Positions 28,328-37,736 of a DNA stretch of 64,000 bases are shown one piece after another. This DNA is from Zavarzinia compransoris (lineage in GTDB: Bacteria > Pseudomonadota > Alphaproteobacteria > Zavarziniales > Zavarziniaceae), in contig NZ_QGLF01000002.1 of assembly GCF_003173055.1 (NCBI RefSeq), positions 310,322 through 374,321 of the forward strand, given 5' to 3'. Numbering within the stretch: the stretch's first letter is position 1; every line of letters starts with the position of its first letter. Both the position numbers and the translations under genes were made by a program. Below the pieces are notes generated by a model that was not told where the DNA came from, searched no databases, and saw only the letters and a program-made list of their open reading frames with translations.

Positions 28328-28358
28328 TTGCCGAACCGGTGCCGATCGACCATATAGA
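28328..28358 (+). promoter_or_regulatory. Probable promoter of the SRP RNA gene
   Basis: TTGCCG (28328-28333) and TATAGA (28353-28358) could act as -35 and -10 boxes with a 19-base spacer; CATATA (28351-28356) gives a 17-base spacer instead. Transcription would begin near 28364, which agrees with the start of the base-paired SRP RNA stem. The -35 match is modest. Confidence 0.4.
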
Positions 28359-28360
28359 GC

Positions 28361-28458
28361 GCGGGAGGTTGGCGATGGACGGATCACTCGCCAACCCGGT
28401 CAGGTCCGGAAGGAAGCAGCCGTAACGAACTCGATTCGGGTCGTTGTCCAATCTCCCA
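28361..28458 (+). ncRNA. ffs: Signal recognition particle RNA, small bacterial type (4.5S)
   Basis: About 97 nucleotides folding into one long hairpin. The 5' arm GGGAGGTTGG pairs with the 3' arm CCAATCTCCC. The apical domain contains the invariant symmetric and asymmetric loops with a GGAA tetraloop (GGTCAGGTCCGGAAGGAAGC), the binding site for the Ffh M domain. The RNA joins Ffh to target nascent inner-membrane proteins to FtsY. It lies just ahead of dnaX, a common bacterial neighbourhood. Ends are placed from base pairing and are accurate to a few bases. Confidence 0.95.
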
Positions 28459-28462
28459 CCCG

Positions 28463-28497
28463 AAACCCCCGCCCCTGCCGGCGGGGGTTTTCGTTTT
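28463..28497 (+). terminator. Rho-independent terminator after the SRP RNA
   Basis: CCCCCGCC (28466-28473) pairs perfectly with GGCGGGGG (28480-28487) across a 6-base loop, followed by TTTTCGTTTT. It sits right after the 3' end of the RNA and about 60 bases before dnaX, so it should separate the two transcripts. Confidence 0.9.
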
Positions 28498-28558
28498 CCG
28501 GCTTTCGCTTTTGGGGTGGGCTTGCACCGGGGAAGCCGGGCCGCCACAATCCCCGGCC

Positions 28559-30400
28559 ATGACCGACATGCTGAATCAGTCGGAGTCCCCGGCAGAACCC
28601 TATCGCGTATTGGCCCGGAAATACCGGCCCTCGACCTTCGCCGAACTGATCGGCCAGGAGGCGATGGTGCGCACCCTGACCAATGCGATCGCGGCCGGGC
28701 GCCTGGCCCATGCCTTCATGCTGACCGGGGTGCGCGGGGTGGGCAAGACCACCACCGCCCGCATCATCGCCAAGGGCTTGAACTGCATCGGCGCCGACGG
28801 CACGGGCGGCCCCACGGTCGAGCCCTGCGGCGTCTGCGTCAACTGCACGGCGATCGCGGAAAGCCGGCACATCGACGTCCAGGAAATGGACGCCGCCAGC
28901 AGAACCGGCGTGAACGACATCCGCGAGATCATCGACGGCGTCCGCTTCGCCGCGGTCCAGGCGCGCTTCAAGGTCTATATCATCGACGAAGTGCACATGC
29001 TCTCGACCAGCGCCTTCAACGCCCTGCTGAAGACGCTGGAGGAGCCGCCGCCCCATGTGAAATTCATCTTCGCCACCACCGAAATCCGCAAGGTCCCGGT
29101 CACCGTGCTGTCGCGCTGCCAGCGTTTCGACCTGCGCCGCATCGAACAGGACCGCCTCATCGCCCATCTCGGCGGCATCGCCGTCAAGGAAGGGGCGCAG
29201 GTCGCGCCGGCGGCGCTGGCCCTGATCGCGCGGGCGGCGGAAGGCTCGGTGCGCGATGCCCTGTCGCTGCTCGACCAGGCGATCGCCCATGCCGCGGGCG
29301 CGGTCGACGAGGGCGCGGTGCGCGACATGCTGGGCCTGGCCGACCGGGCCCGGGTCTTCGACCTGTTCGAAATGGTCATGAGGGGCGATGCAAGGGCGGC
29401 GCTGGCCGAACTCACCGATCAATACGATACCGGCGCCGACCCGGCGGTGGTGCTCCAGGACCTGCTGGAACTCACCCATTGGCTGACCCGGCTGAAGATC
29501 GTGCCCGAGGCGGCGGCGGAGGCGACGGCCTCGGAACACGACCGCCTGCGCGGCCTGGAGCTTGCCCGGGGCCTGTCCATGCCGGTGCTGGCGCGGAGCT
29601 GGCAGATGCTGCTGAAGGGCCTGGGCGAGGTGCGGGTGGCGCCCAGCCCGCTGCCGGCGGCGGAAATGATCCTGATCCGCCTGACCTATGCCGCCGACCT
29701 GCCGCCCCCGGCCGACCTCGTGAAACAATATCAGGACGAGCGCGACAGCACCCGCCGCGGGCCCGCCGGCCCGGGCCCCGGTGGCGGCGGGGCGCTGGCC
29801 AGCGCGGTCGCCGTCGGCCGGCCCCTGGCCGCGCCCGTGCCCGGCCGCGCCCCGGTCGCCAGGGCGGAAGGCCCGGTCGCCAAGGCGGAGGGTAACGTCG
29901 TCTTCCTCAGCCCGCCGCAGGGCCAGCCGAAACCCGCCGCCCTCGACAGTTTCGAGGCGGTGGTCGCCCTGTTCGAGGCCAAGCGCGAGATCATGCTCTC
30001 CGCCCATCTCTCGAACGATGCCCATCTCGTCGCCTTCGCGCCCGGCCGCATCCTGGTCCGGCTGGAGGAAGGCAGCGGCAACCGCCTGCGCGAGGTCGCG
30101 GCCCGCCTGAAGGAATGGACCGGCGAGACCTGGGTGATCGACACCTCGACCGAGGCCGGCGCCGAGACCCTGGGCGAGCAGGCGCGCGAGGCGAAGAACG
30201 CCCTGGCCGAGCGGCTGAAGACCTCGGCCCCGGTGCGGGCGCTGGAAGCCGCCTTTCCGGGCCTTCGCCTCGTCGATATCAGGCCGCTCTCGAAACAGGG
30301 GATGGCCGGCCCGATCGAGGACGAGGCGGAAACCGCCGAACCCCACGACGAGGATGCGCCGATCCTGGACATCTTCGATCTCGAACATGAGGACGACTGA
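28559..30400 (+). CDS. dnaX: DNA polymerase III subunits gamma/tau
   Basis: 613 residues from the ATG at 28559; the open frame extends upstream but that part is not conserved. The clamp-loader AAA+ domain has [20 protein letters not shown], Walker [14 protein letters not shown], a zinc site (LNC...CGVCVNC), Walker [11 protein letters not shown] with [16 protein letters not shown], and sensor 1 [13 protein letters not shown] Pro/Gly/Ala linker near 395-440 separates the C-terminal polymerase- and helicase-binding domain. An obvious slippery A-run for programmed frameshifting was not seen. It starts the dnaX-ebfC-recR operon. Confidence 0.96.
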   Translation: MTDMLNQSESPAEPYRVLARKYRPSTFAELIGQEAMVRTLTNAIAAGRLAHAFMLTGVRGVGKTTTARIIAKGLNCIGADGTGGPTVEPCGVCVNCTAIAESRHIDVQEMDAASRTGVNDIREIIDGVRFAAVQARFKVYIIDEVHMLSTSAFNALLKTLEEPPPHVKFIFATTEIRKVPVTVLSRCQRFDLRRIEQDRLIAHLGGIAVKEGAQVAPAALALIARAAEGSVRDALSLLDQAIAHAAGAVDEGAVRDMLGLADRARVFDLFEMVMRGDARAALAELTDQYDTGADPAVVLQDLLELTHWLTRLKIVPEAAAEATASEHDRLRGLELARGLSMPVLARSWQMLLKGLGEVRVAPSPLPAAEMILIRLTYAADLPPPADLVKQYQDERDSTRRGPAGPGPGGGGALASAVAVGRPLAAPVPGRAPVARAEGPVAKAEGNVVFLSPPQGQPKPAALDSFEAVVALFEAKREIMLSAHLSNDAHLVAFAPGRILVRLEEGSGNRLREVAARLKEWTGETWVIDTSTEAGAETLGEQAREAKNALAERLKTSAPVRALEAAFPGLRLVDIRPLSKQGMAGPIEDEAETAEPHDEDAPILDIFDLEHEDD

Positions 30401-30412
30401 GGAACCCCGGCC

Positions 30413-30733
30413 ATGAAGCTGAACGAAATCATGAAGCAGGCCCAGGCGATGCAGGCCAAGATGGCCGAAATGCAGAGCAGCCTGGACACGGTGGAAGTCG
30501 AGGGCCGCTCGGGCGGCGGGCTTCTGTCCATCACCATGACCGGCAAGGGCGAGGTGAAGAAGGTGAAGATCGACCCCAGCCTGATCGTCGCCGACGAGGC
30601 GGAAGTGCTGGAGGACCTGATCGTCGCCGCCCACCGCGACGCCAAGGCCAAGGTCGAGGCGAAGATGGCCGACGAAATGCAGAAGGCGACCGCCGGCATG
30701 GGCCTGCCCGCGGGCTTCAAGCTGCCGTTCTGA
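30413..30733 (+). CDS. ebfC: YbaB/EbfC family nucleoid-associated protein
   Basis: 106 residues with the YbaB pattern: a first helix [21 protein letters not shown], a central beta sheet [31 protein letters not shown] and a second long helix ending in [10 protein letters not shown], the typical C-terminus. These dimers bind DNA non-specifically and affect nucleoid structure and expression. The gene sits 12 bases after dnaX, and its stop overlaps the recR start by one base, the standard operon order. Confidence 0.95.
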   Translation: MKLNEIMKQAQAMQAKMAEMQSSLDTVEVEGRSGGGLLSITMTGKGEVKKVKIDPSLIVADEAEVLEDLIVAAHRDAKAKVEAKMADEMQKATAGMGLPAGFKLPF

Positions 30734-31347
30734 TGGCGCTCGCCGGGCCCGAGCCGGGCGGCGCGCTCGACCGGCTGATCCAGCTTCTCGCCCGGCTGCC
30801 GGGCTTCGGGCCGCGCTCGGCCCGGCGCGCCGCGCTGCAATTGATCAGCCGGCGCGAAAGCCTGATGGCGCCGCTCGCCGCCGCCCTGGCCGAGGCTTTG
30901 GACAAGGTCCGTCCGTGCAGCCGCTGCGGCAATCTCGATACGATGGACCCTTGCGCCGTCTGCCGCGATCCGGCGCGCGATGCCGGCGTCGTCTGCGTCG
31001 TCGAATCGGTGGGCGATCTCTGGGCGATCGAACGTTCGGGCGCCTTTCGCGGGCTCTACCATGTGCTCGGCGGCCATCTCTCGGCGATCGACGGCATCGG
31101 GCCCGACGAATTGCGCATTCCCGCCCTGATCGCCCGCCTGGGCGCGCCGCTGCGCGAGGTCGTGCTCGCCCTCAACGCCACCGTCGACGGCCAGACCACG
31201 GCCCATTACATCGCCGCCCAATTGGCCGGCCGGGGCGTGGCGGTGACGCGCTTGGCCCATGGCGTGCCGGTCGGCGGCGAGTTGGATTATCTCGACGACG
31301 GCACCCTGGCCGCGGCCCTGAAGGCGCGCCGGCCTTCCGCGGAATAG
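30733..31347 (+). CDS. recR: Recombination protein RecR
   Basis: 204 residues. Order of parts: helix-hairpin-helix ([17 protein letters not shown]), a zinc finger with four Cys ([16 protein letters not shown]), a Toprim domain starting [15 protein letters not shown], and [19 protein letters not shown], then the C-terminal Walker B-like [20 protein letters not shown]. RecR acts with RecF and RecO to load RecA at single-strand gaps. It ends the dnaX-ebfC-recR operon, and the next gene is convergent. Confidence 0.97.
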   Translation: MALAGPEPGGALDRLIQLLARLPGFGPRSARRAALQLISRRESLMAPLAAALAEALDKVRPCSRCGNLDTMDPCAVCRDPARDAGVVCVVESVGDLWAIERSGAFRGLYHVLGGHLSAIDGIGPDELRIPALIARLGAPLREVVLALNATVDGQTTAHYIAAQLAGRGVAVTRLAHGVPVGGELDYLDDGTLAAALKARRPSAE

Positions 31348-31373
31348 GCCCGTTCCCGCACCGGGACTGAGCC

Positions 31374-32015
31374 TCAGCGCGCGACATACCAGTCGCGCCG
31401 GTGGTTGAAGGCGACCAGAAGGTTGAGCGCCAGCGCCCCGACCATGGAGACCAGCACGTTCATGCCGTCGATCATGAAGGCGGCGACGGCGAAGATGACG
31501 ACATCGAGCAGCAATTGCAGCCAGCCGGCGCGAAAGCCCGTCTTTTCCTGGATGTAATAGGCGAGAATGCCGATCCCGCCGCCGCTGGCGCCGTGGCGGA
31601 ACAGGCCGATCACGCCGATGCCGATGCAAAGCCCGGCCAGGATGGCGCCGGAAAAGGGCTCGACATAGGCGATCACCAGCAGCCGGGGGGCGAGGCTGGT
31701 CAGCAGCGAAATGCCGGCGACGCAGACGATGGAGCGCAGCACGAAGCGCCGGTCCATGCGCAGCACCGCGAGGACATAGAAGGGCACATTGACCAGGAGG
31801 AAGACGAGGCCGAGGTCGGCCCCCGTCGCCTGGGCGATCAGGAAGGCGATCCCCGCCGCCTGCCCGGTCAGCAGGCCCATGGCATGCAGCAGGGCGATGC
31901 CGAAGGAAACCATGGCCACGCCGAAGAACAGGCCCTGCGCATTGTCGAGCGGCGAATGGGCCGGGTTGACCACCACGCCGGGCGGCAGGACAGCGGGGGA
32001 GGAATCCTTCGGCAT
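31374..32015 (-). CDS. YitT family membrane protein
   Basis: 213 residues with about five to six hydrophobic helices: AQGLFFGVAMVSFGIALL, LTGQAAGIAFLIAQ, LGLVFLLVNVPFYVLAVL, SIVCVAGISLLTSL, FSGAILAGLCIGIGVIGLF and LLLDVVIFAVAAFM. LTGQAAGIAFL and RHGASGGGIGILAYYIQEK are the repeated Gly motifs of the YitT/DUF161 group. The C-terminal DUF2179 domain of larger YitT proteins is absent. Function is unknown, possibly transport. Convergent with recR and divergent from the cyclic-di-GMP gene. Confidence 0.85.
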   Translation of the reverse strand: MPKDSSPAVLPPGVVVNPAHSPLDNAQGLFFGVAMVSFGIALLHAMGLLTGQAAGIAFLIAQATGADLGLVFLLVNVPFYVLAVLRMDRRFVLRSIVCVAGISLLTSLAPRLLVIAYVEPFSGAILAGLCIGIGVIGLFRHGASGGGIGILAYYIQEKTGFRAGWLQLLLDVVIFAVAAFMIDGMNVLVSMVGALALNLLVAFNHRRDWYVAR

Positions 32016-32141
32016 CGGCGGTACTCGTCACGGCAGCGGGGCTCGCGAGGCGTCATTCCCGACAATATCCCGCGTTCGGACACAACGCACGCCCGGCTTG
32101 GCGGATCGCTGTTTCGCCGCCACCCGTTTCCTGCCAACATG

Positions 32142-32157
32142 TTGACATTGCTGTCAA
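32142..32157. repeat. Short inverted repeat in a divergent intergenic region
   Basis: TTGACATTGCTGTCAA has perfect 6-base arms around TTGC and is followed by T6 on the plus strand. The arms read TTGACA on both strands, so each could serve as a -35 box for one of the divergent genes (YitT leftward, GGDEF-EAL rightward). An adjacent 10-base palindrome CAACATGTTG occupies 32135-32144. It might also be a weak terminator. The rest of 32016-32307 shows no gene. Confidence 0.35.
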
Positions 32158-32307
32158 TTTTTTCGGGCCGAGCAAGCAGGGGTGATTCGCCGACCGGCCA
32201 TCAGATGCATTGAACTGGGAGTCCGATCGGTGGCTTACTGTCGGGGCTGAATGTTCCCATTCCGGTGAGCCGTGCGGCCGCCGTCGCGGAAAGAAAAGGT
32301 GTAGGGG

Positions 32308-33993
32308 ATGTGCCCGGCGTCGGCCATCACATATACGGCTGACACGCTGCAGACCATCATCGACGTGATCCCCATGCCGGTCGCCCTGATGGACCCGGCG
32401 GCGCGCGTCGTGCTGGCCAACGACGCCTTCTGCGCCATGGTCAATATGCGCCGGGACGCCTTCGTCGGCATGCCGGCGGAAGGGACGATCCGCACCGGGC
32501 ACGAGGCGGCGCTGGTGCGCAACAACCGGGCGATCTTCGCCAGCCGGAAGCCGGACGAAAGCGAAGAACTGCTGGCGGAGCCGGGCGGCGCCGTCAAGGT
32601 TCTGCGCACCTTCAAGAGCCTGGTGACCCTGTCCACCCGGTCCGGGCCGGTCGATTACCTGATGGTCGCGGTGCAGGATGTCACCGGCCTTCGCGAGCGC
32701 GAGGCGCGGATCAAATATCTGGTCGAGCGCGATGCCCTGACCGGCCTGCCCAACCGGATCCAGTTCGAAGGCGAGCTTGCGGCCACATTGGCCCGGGACG
32801 ATGCGGACCTTGCACTGCTCGTCGTCGACTGCGACGGCTTCAAGGCCATCAACGAACGCCACGGCCGGCAGGTCGGCGACGACGTGTTGCGCATCATTGC
32901 CCGCCGCCTGGCGAAAATGACGGGGGCGGCGGATGCGGTGGCGCGCAGCGGCGGCGACCGTTTCTGCCTTCTCGCCCATGTCCCGGGAACGGGGGAGGCG
33001 CTCGCCTTCGCCCGCCGGGTGCAGGCCGAGGTCGTGCGCCCGGTCGTCCTCGACGACCAGACGGTGCAGATCCGGGCCTCCATCGGCATGGCGCTGACGC
33101 TGGAGGATTCCCGCGATGCGGGCGAATTGCAGCGCCGCGCCGAAGCCGCCCTCAACATCGAGAAGCGCATGGGCGGCGGCGGCATCCGCCGGCTCAGCCT
33201 GCGCGAGGTGGAAGAGGCGAGCACCGCCGATTGGGACATCGCCGCCGATCTGCACCGGGCCCTCGAGGCGGGCGAATTGTTCCTGGTCTACCAGCCGGTG
33301 GTCGCCGCCGGGGACGGCGCCCTCAGGGGCTATGAGGCGCTGCTGCGCTGGGCCCATCCGGCGCGGGGCATCATCGGCCCCCATATCCTGGTGCCGGTGG
33401 CCGAGGAATCGGGCCTGATCGTCGAGGTCGGCGCCCATGTGCTGCGTCTCGCCTGCGCCGCGGCCCGCGATTGGCCGGGGGGATTGCGGGTGGCGGTCAA
33501 TGTCTCGCCGGTGCAGCTGGCGCGCCCCGATTTCCCGAAGACGGTGGCCGCGATCCTGGCCGAGACCGGGCTCGCACCCGAACGCCTGGAACTCGAGGTG
33601 ACCGAGACCGCCATCCTCGGCCATACCGAGCAGATGGTCCGGGCTTTCGAAGCGCTGAAGGCGCTGGGCCTTGCCATCGCCCTCGACGATTTCGGTGCCG
33701 GCTGGTCGTCGCTGGCGACGCTGCGCCATTTCCCCTTCGACCGCCTGAAGGTGGATCGCGGCTTCGTCTCGCGGATCGAACTCGACCCGCGCTCGGTCGC
33801 GATCGTGCGCGCCGTGCTCGGCCTCGGCGCCTCCCTCGGGGTGCCGGTGACCGCGGAAGGGGTGGAAACACTCGGCCAGCTGCGCATCTTGCGGCGGCTC
33901 GGCTGCAACGAGATCCAGGGCTATCTGATCGGGCGGCCGGCGCCCGATCCGCAGCCGCCCGAGACCGACGCCTGGGCCGAACTCGGCGATTGA
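32308..33993 (+). CDS. PAS-GGDEF-EAL cyclic-di-GMP protein with degenerate GGDEF
   Basis: 561 residues, no membrane segment. A PAS domain (about 15-125) precedes a GGDEF domain (about 135-285) and an EAL domain (about 305-545). The cyclase signature reads SGGDRF, with Arg in place of the catalytic Glu, so synthesis is unlikely. The EAL domain is intact: YEALLRW, a Glu in ELEVTETAI, DDFGAGWSSL, the Lys in RLKVDRGF and AEGVET. The protein should degrade cyclic di-GMP under PAS control, with the GGDEF perhaps binding GTP as an allosteric site. It may tune the motility genes nearby. Confidence 0.92.
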   Translation: MCPASAITYTADTLQTIIDVIPMPVALMDPAARVVLANDAFCAMVNMRRDAFVGMPAEGTIRTGHEAALVRNNRAIFASRKPDESEELLAEPGGAVKVLRTFKSLVTLSTRSGPVDYLMVAVQDVTGLREREARIKYLVERDALTGLPNRIQFEGELAATLARDDADLALLVVDCDGFKAINERHGRQVGDDVLRIIARRLAKMTGAADAVARSGGDRFCLLAHVPGTGEALAFARRVQAEVVRPVVLDDQTVQIRASIGMALTLEDSRDAGELQRRAEAALNIEKRMGGGGIRRLSLREVEEASTADWDIAADLHRALEAGELFLVYQPVVAAGDGALRGYEALLRWAHPARGIIGPHILVPVAEESGLIVEVGAHVLRLACAAARDWPGGLRVAVNVSPVQLARPDFPKTVAAILAETGLAPERLELEVTETAILGHTEQMVRAFEALKALGLAIALDDFGAGWSSLATLRHFPFDRLKVDRGFVSRIELDPRSVAIVRAVLGLGASLGVPVTAEGVETLGQLRILRRLGCNEIQGYLIGRPAPDPQPPETDAWAELGD

Positions 33994-34017
33994 ACCGGCT
34001 TCAGACCGCCCCCGGCT

Positions 34018-34410
34018 TCAGGCAGGCGGCGGCACGTCGCGCGGGCGGCCCTGGGCGTCGATGGCGACGAAGGTGAAGGTGGCGTCCGTCACCTTGTAGC
34101 GCTCCTCGCTGTCGCGGCTGCGGCGCCAGGCTTCGACATGGATCTTCATCGAGGTGCGCCCGACCGAGGCGATCTCGGCATAGAGGCTGACCTCGTCGCC
34201 GACGGCGACCGGGCGCAGGAAGACCATGGCGTCGACGGCGATGGTGGCGCAGCGTCCACGCGCCCGGCGGGCGGCGGCGCTGCCCGCCGCCAGGTCCATC
34301 TGCGCCATCAGCCAGCCGCCGAAGATATCGCCGGCCGGGTTGGTGTCGGCCGGCATGGCGATGGTGCGGATGATCGCCTCGCTGTCCGGCGGTTCGATAT
34401 TGTCGATCAC
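34018..34410 (-). CDS. Acyl-CoA thioesterase, YciA/hotdog type
   Basis: 130 residues from a GTG at 34410, chosen because a purine-rich AGGGGG lies just before it and similarity begins there. The frame opens further to 34521, but that would run through the TetR operator. The hotdog motif IRTIAMPADTNPAGDIFGGWLMAQMDLAAG matches YciA, with the catalytic Asp in GDIFGGW. VFLRPVAVGDEVSLYAEI and VTDATFTFVAID complete the fold. It hydrolyses medium to long acyl-CoA in the cytoplasm. It is a single gene, divergent from the TetR gene. Confidence 0.9.
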   Translation of the reverse strand: MIDNIEPPDSEAIIRTIAMPADTNPAGDIFGGWLMAQMDLAAGSAAARRARGRCATIAVDAMVFLRPVAVGDEVSLYAEIASVGRTSMKIHVEAWRRSRDSEERYKVTDATFTFVAIDAQGRPRDVPPPA

Positions 34411-34514
34411 GGAAACCCCCTGCCCTGATCGGTGCAGCCTATCGGCCGCCGAGGGTTTCGTCGATGCCGCGGTGCAGCGAGCGCCGGTCCCCCTCTTGAC
34501 GGAATATTTTAAAT

Positions 34515-34534
34515 CGTTCATTCTAAAATGAACG
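34515..34534. promoter_or_regulatory. Perfect inverted repeat, probable TetR operator
   Basis: CGTTCATTCTAAAATGAACG has exact 8-base arms around CTAA and lies 18 bases ahead of the TetR gene start. TTGACG at 34496-34501 may be a -35 box. This is the size and placement expected for autorepression by a TetR dimer, and it could also control the haloalkane dehalogenase downstream. The local sequence is A/T-rich compared with flanking genes. Confidence 0.7.
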
Positions 34535-34552
34535 TTATAAATCGAGCGAGAG

Positions 34553-35116
34553 ATGGCCAGACCCGTTGAATTCGAACTCGACCAGGCCCTCGACGCGGCG
34601 GTCGAAGCGTTCCGTCACCAGGGGTTCGCCGGGACATCGATCAAGGCCCTCGAACGTGCGACGGGCCTGTCGTCGGGCAGCCTGTACAACAGCTTCGGCG
34701 ACAAGGACGTGATCTTCCAGCAGGTGCTGGGCCGTTATGTCGACACGGTCGTCGCGCGGCGCCTGGCCAGGCACCTGGGGCAAGGCGACCCGCTCGACGG
34801 GCTGCGGGCATTGTTCATGACCCTGCTCGACGAGCCGGGCGGCGGCTCGTTCGGCTGCCTGCTCACCAATACGGCGGTTGAATTCGGCCCTGCGGGGTCC
34901 GAGGCCCTGGCGGGCCTGCACCGCGGCTTCAAGGCTCAGGAGGACGCATTCCTGGCCGCGATCGAGCGGCTGTCGCCCGGGCGGGCCGATGCCGCGTCGG
35001 CCGCTCGCCGGCTGCTGGCGCTCTACCAGGGCATTCTCGTGCTGATCCGGGCCGGCTATCCCAAGGAGGCCCTGCGCGAGGCGATCGCATTCGAATTCGA
35101 CGGCCTGAAACAATAA
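34553..35116 (+). CDS. TetR/AcrR family regulator
   Basis: 187 residues. The N-terminal helix-turn-helix is clear: [44 protein letters not shown]. The C-terminal ligand domain has the [12 protein letters not shown] motif of the TetR_C_33/AcrR-like group that senses small organic or oxidising compounds (this Cys-Leu-x-x-Asn block is common there). A matching palindrome lies just upstream, and the haloalkane dehalogenase gene follows 55 bases later in the same direction, so it probably regulates itself and that gene. Confidence 0.9.
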   Translation: MARPVEFELDQALDAAVEAFRHQGFAGTSIKALERATGLSSGSLYNSFGDKDVIFQQVLGRYVDTVVARRLARHLGQGDPLDGLRALFMTLLDEPGGGSFGCLLTNTAVEFGPAGSEALAGLHRGFKAQEDAFLAAIERLSPGRADAASAARRLLALYQGILVLIRAGYPKEALREAIAFEFDGLKQ

Positions 35117-35171
35117 GCGTCGCGCGTTTCCCAGCGACCACATCGCCTGCCCAAGGAGAGGATCCACGCCC

Positions 35172-36092
35172 ATGAAAACGCTGCGCACCCCGGACGAGCG
35201 GTTCGTCGGTCTCCCCGATTGGCCCTATGCGCCGAAGTACCTGGAGATCGAGGACGCCGGCGGAACGTCCCTTCGCCTTCACTATGTGGACGAAGGGCCG
35301 AGGGACGGGGCCACGGTCCTGCTCCTGCACGGCGAGCCTTCCTGGGGCTATCTCTATCGCAAGATCATCGCGGCGCTGGCCGCCGCGGGCTATCGCGCGA
35401 TCGCGCCGGACCTGATCGGCTTCGGCCGGTCCGACAAGCCGGCAGCCCGGACCGACTATACCTACGAGCGGCACGTGGCCTGGATGAGCCAATGGCTGAC
35501 CCGGCTGGATCTGAAGGACGTGACCCTCTTCTGTCAGGACTGGGGCGGGCTGATCGGCCTGCGCCTGGTCGCCGCCTTCCCGGAACGCTTCGCCGGCCTG
35601 ATCGTCGCCAACACCGCCCTGCCGGTCGGCAGCGGCCTGTCGGAGGGGTTCAAAGCCTGGCTCGACTTCAGCCAGGGCGTGCCGCAGCTGCCGGTCGGCG
35701 CCATCCTCAACGGCGGCACCGGGCAGGCGCTGAGCCCGCAGGAGATCGCCGCCTATGATGCGCCGTTCCCGGACGAGACCTATAAGGCCGGCGCCCGGCA
35801 ATTTCCGGTCCTGGTGCCGATCACGCCGGAACACGCCTCGGTCGCCGAGAACAAGGCGGCATGGGCGGTGCTGGAACGGTTCGAACGGCCGGTGATCACC
35901 GCCTTCAGCGACGGCGATCCGGTGACCCGAGGCGGGGAGGCGGTCTTTCAGGCCCGGATTCCCGGCGCCAGGGGTCAGCCGCATGTAACGCTCGAAGGCG
36001 GCCATTTTCTGCAGGAGGATTGCCCGGACGCCATCGTCGCCGTGATCGACGGCATGATCCGCGGCGGAACCCGGCGGGCAGGGTCGGCATGA
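35172..36092 (+). CDS. Haloalkane dehalogenase (HLD-I, DhlA/DhmA-like)
   Basis: 306 residues of the alpha/beta-hydrolase fold. The oxyanion/halide region reads [15 protein letters not shown] with the Glu typical of subfamily I. The nucleophile elbow is [14 protein letters not shown], with Asp123 as nucleophile and Trp124 as a halide-stabilising residue. [11 protein letters not shown] supplies the catalytic His near the end. Such enzymes hydrolyse carbon-halogen bonds of haloalkanes to alcohols. Natural substrates are often unknown. The TetR gene just upstream suggests induction by a substrate. Other hydrolases share the fold, but the QDW elbow favours a dehalogenase. Confidence 0.85.
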   Translation: MKTLRTPDERFVGLPDWPYAPKYLEIEDAGGTSLRLHYVDEGPRDGATVLLLHGEPSWGYLYRKIIAALAAAGYRAIAPDLIGFGRSDKPAARTDYTYERHVAWMSQWLTRLDLKDVTLFCQDWGGLIGLRLVAAFPERFAGLIVANTALPVGSGLSEGFKAWLDFSQGVPQLPVGAILNGGTGQALSPQEIAAYDAPFPDETYKAGARQFPVLVPITPEHASVAENKAAWAVLERFERPVITAFSDGDPVTRGGEAVFQARIPGARGQPHVTLEGGHFLQEDCPDAIVAVIDGMIRGGTRRAGSA

Positions 36093-36111
36093 CGGTCACG
36101 CCGACCCTGCT

Positions 36112-37530
36112 CTAGCCCGGCAGCCGGGTCACCCTGATGTTGTTGGTGGTGCCGGCGCGGCCGAAGGGAATGCCGGAAACCACGACGATATGGTCCGCCG
36201 GCTGGCCGAAGCCCTCGCCGAGCGCGATCTCCTCGGCGTGGCTGACCATGTCCTCATAGGTCGAGACCGGGGCCGACTGCACGCTGTGCGCGCCCCACAG
36301 CAGGCACAGCCGGCGGGCCACGGCGATCTCCGGGGTCAGCGCCAGGATCGGCACTTCCGGCCGCTTGCGGGCGATGCGGGCGGCGGTGGTGCCGCTGTGG
36401 GTATAGGCGACGATGGCTGGGGCATCGATGGCATCGGCCAGGGTGGCGGCGGCGGCGGCGACCGCATGGGGCGGCGTCCGTTCGACCTGCGGTTCCGAGA
36501 CCGAGATCAGCGAGCGGTAGAGCTTGTGGTGCTCGGTGCTGCGGATGATGCGGTCCATCATCTCCACCGCCTCGCGCGGGTAGCTGCCGGCGGCCGATTC
36601 GGCGGACAGCATGACCGCGTCCGCCCCGTCGTAGATCGCCGTGGCGACGTCCGACGCCTCGGCCCGGGTCGGGGTCGGGGCGGCGACCATGGAATCGAGC
36701 ATCTGGGTGGCGACGATCACCGGCTTCACGGCCAGGCGGCAGGCGCGCACCAGTTCCTTCTGGCGGCCGGGCACGTCCTCGTGCGGGATCTCTACCCCGA
36801 GATCGCCGCGCGCCACCATGACCGCATCCGCGAGGCGGATGATGTCGTCGATATGATCGAGGGCGGAGGGTTTCTCGATCTTGGCCAGCAGCCCGGCCCG
36901 GTCGCCGATCAGGCCGCGCGCCTCGATCAGGTCGCCCGGCTTCTGCACGAAGGACAGCGCCACCCAGTCGACCCCCAGCGACAGGCCGAAGGCGAGGTCG
37001 GCCCGGTCCTTCGGGGTCAGGGGCGAAAGCTCCAGCAGGGTGTCGGGCAGGTTCACGCCCTTGCGGTTCGAGATCACGCCGCCGGTGATCACCCGGGCCT
37101 CGATCCAGTCGGCGCCGAGGCCGGTGATCTTCACCCTGAGCTTGCCGTCGTCGATCAGGAGGTCGTGGCCGGGCAGGACGGCGGCGAAAATCTCCGGGTG
37201 CGGCAGGGGAATGGCGTCGCGGTCGCCGTCGGTGCCGTGCTGGACGAAGCGGATGGTCTCGCCCGCCTCGACCTTGATCCGGCCGTCGCGGATGGTGCCG
37301 ACCCGGATCTTCGGGCCCTGAAGGTCCTGAAGGATGCCGATCGGGCGGCCGACCTCCTGTTCGAGGGCCCGGATCGCCGCATGCACCCGGGCGTGGTCGT
37401 CGTGGCTGCCGTGGCTGAAATTCAGGCGGAACGTGTCTACCCCGGCGAGAAACAGGGCCTTCAGCATTTCGGGCGAATTGCTGGCGGGCCCGACCGTAGC
37501 GACGATCTTGGCGCGACGGAGACGATGCAT
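36112..37530 (-). CDS. pyk: Pyruvate kinase
   Basis: 472 residues, normal length. Conserved parts: AKIVATVGPASNSPEMLKALFLAGVDTFRLNFSHGSHDDH (first block and ADP region), ILQDLQGPKIRVG, NLPDTLLELSPLTPKDRADLAFGL, IEKPSALDHIDDII with the catalytic Lys, MVARGDLGVEIP, and IVATQMLDSM with PTPTRAEASDVATAIYDGADAVMLS. It makes ATP and pyruvate from phosphoenolpyruvate. It is a single gene, convergent with the dehalogenase gene and divergent from the nitronate monooxygenase-like gene. Confidence 0.97.
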   Translation of the reverse strand: MHRLRRAKIVATVGPASNSPEMLKALFLAGVDTFRLNFSHGSHDDHARVHAAIRALEQEVGRPIGILQDLQGPKIRVGTIRDGRIKVEAGETIRFVQHGTDGDRDAIPLPHPEIFAAVLPGHDLLIDDGKLRVKITGLGADWIEARVITGGVISNRKGVNLPDTLLELSPLTPKDRADLAFGLSLGVDWVALSFVQKPGDLIEARGLIGDRAGLLAKIEKPSALDHIDDIIRLADAVMVARGDLGVEIPHEDVPGRQKELVRACRLAVKPVIVATQMLDSMVAAPTPTRAEASDVATAIYDGADAVMLSAESAAGSYPREAVEMMDRIIRSTEHHKLYRSLISVSEPQVERTPPHAVAAAAATLADAIDAPAIVAYTHSGTTAARIARKRPEVPILALTPEIAVARRLCLLWGAHSVQSAPVSTYEDMVSHAEEIALGEGFGQPADHIVVVSGIPFGRAGTTNNIRVTRLPG

Positions 37531-37736
37531 GATGATTTCGGCCGTTTGGCCGCCTCTGGCTGCGTAAAATCGGGCGACCCCGGGGCAGGTCGCCGGCGAG
37601 GATACCCCCGGTCGCCGGGCGAAGCGAGTGCCGCCGCGGCGCGGTGTATCGTCGCCGGTAGAACCGGTAGAAAAGGGGCCGGCTGGACTGGGGAACTATG
37701 GCGGGCCATTGTGTCCCGCCCGTGACGGAGGATGCG

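Noticed and set aside
34411-34521. N-terminal extension of the thioesterase to 34521
   Set aside because: It would cross the TetR palindrome, carries no hotdog-family similarity, and the GTG at 34410 has a good ribosome site.
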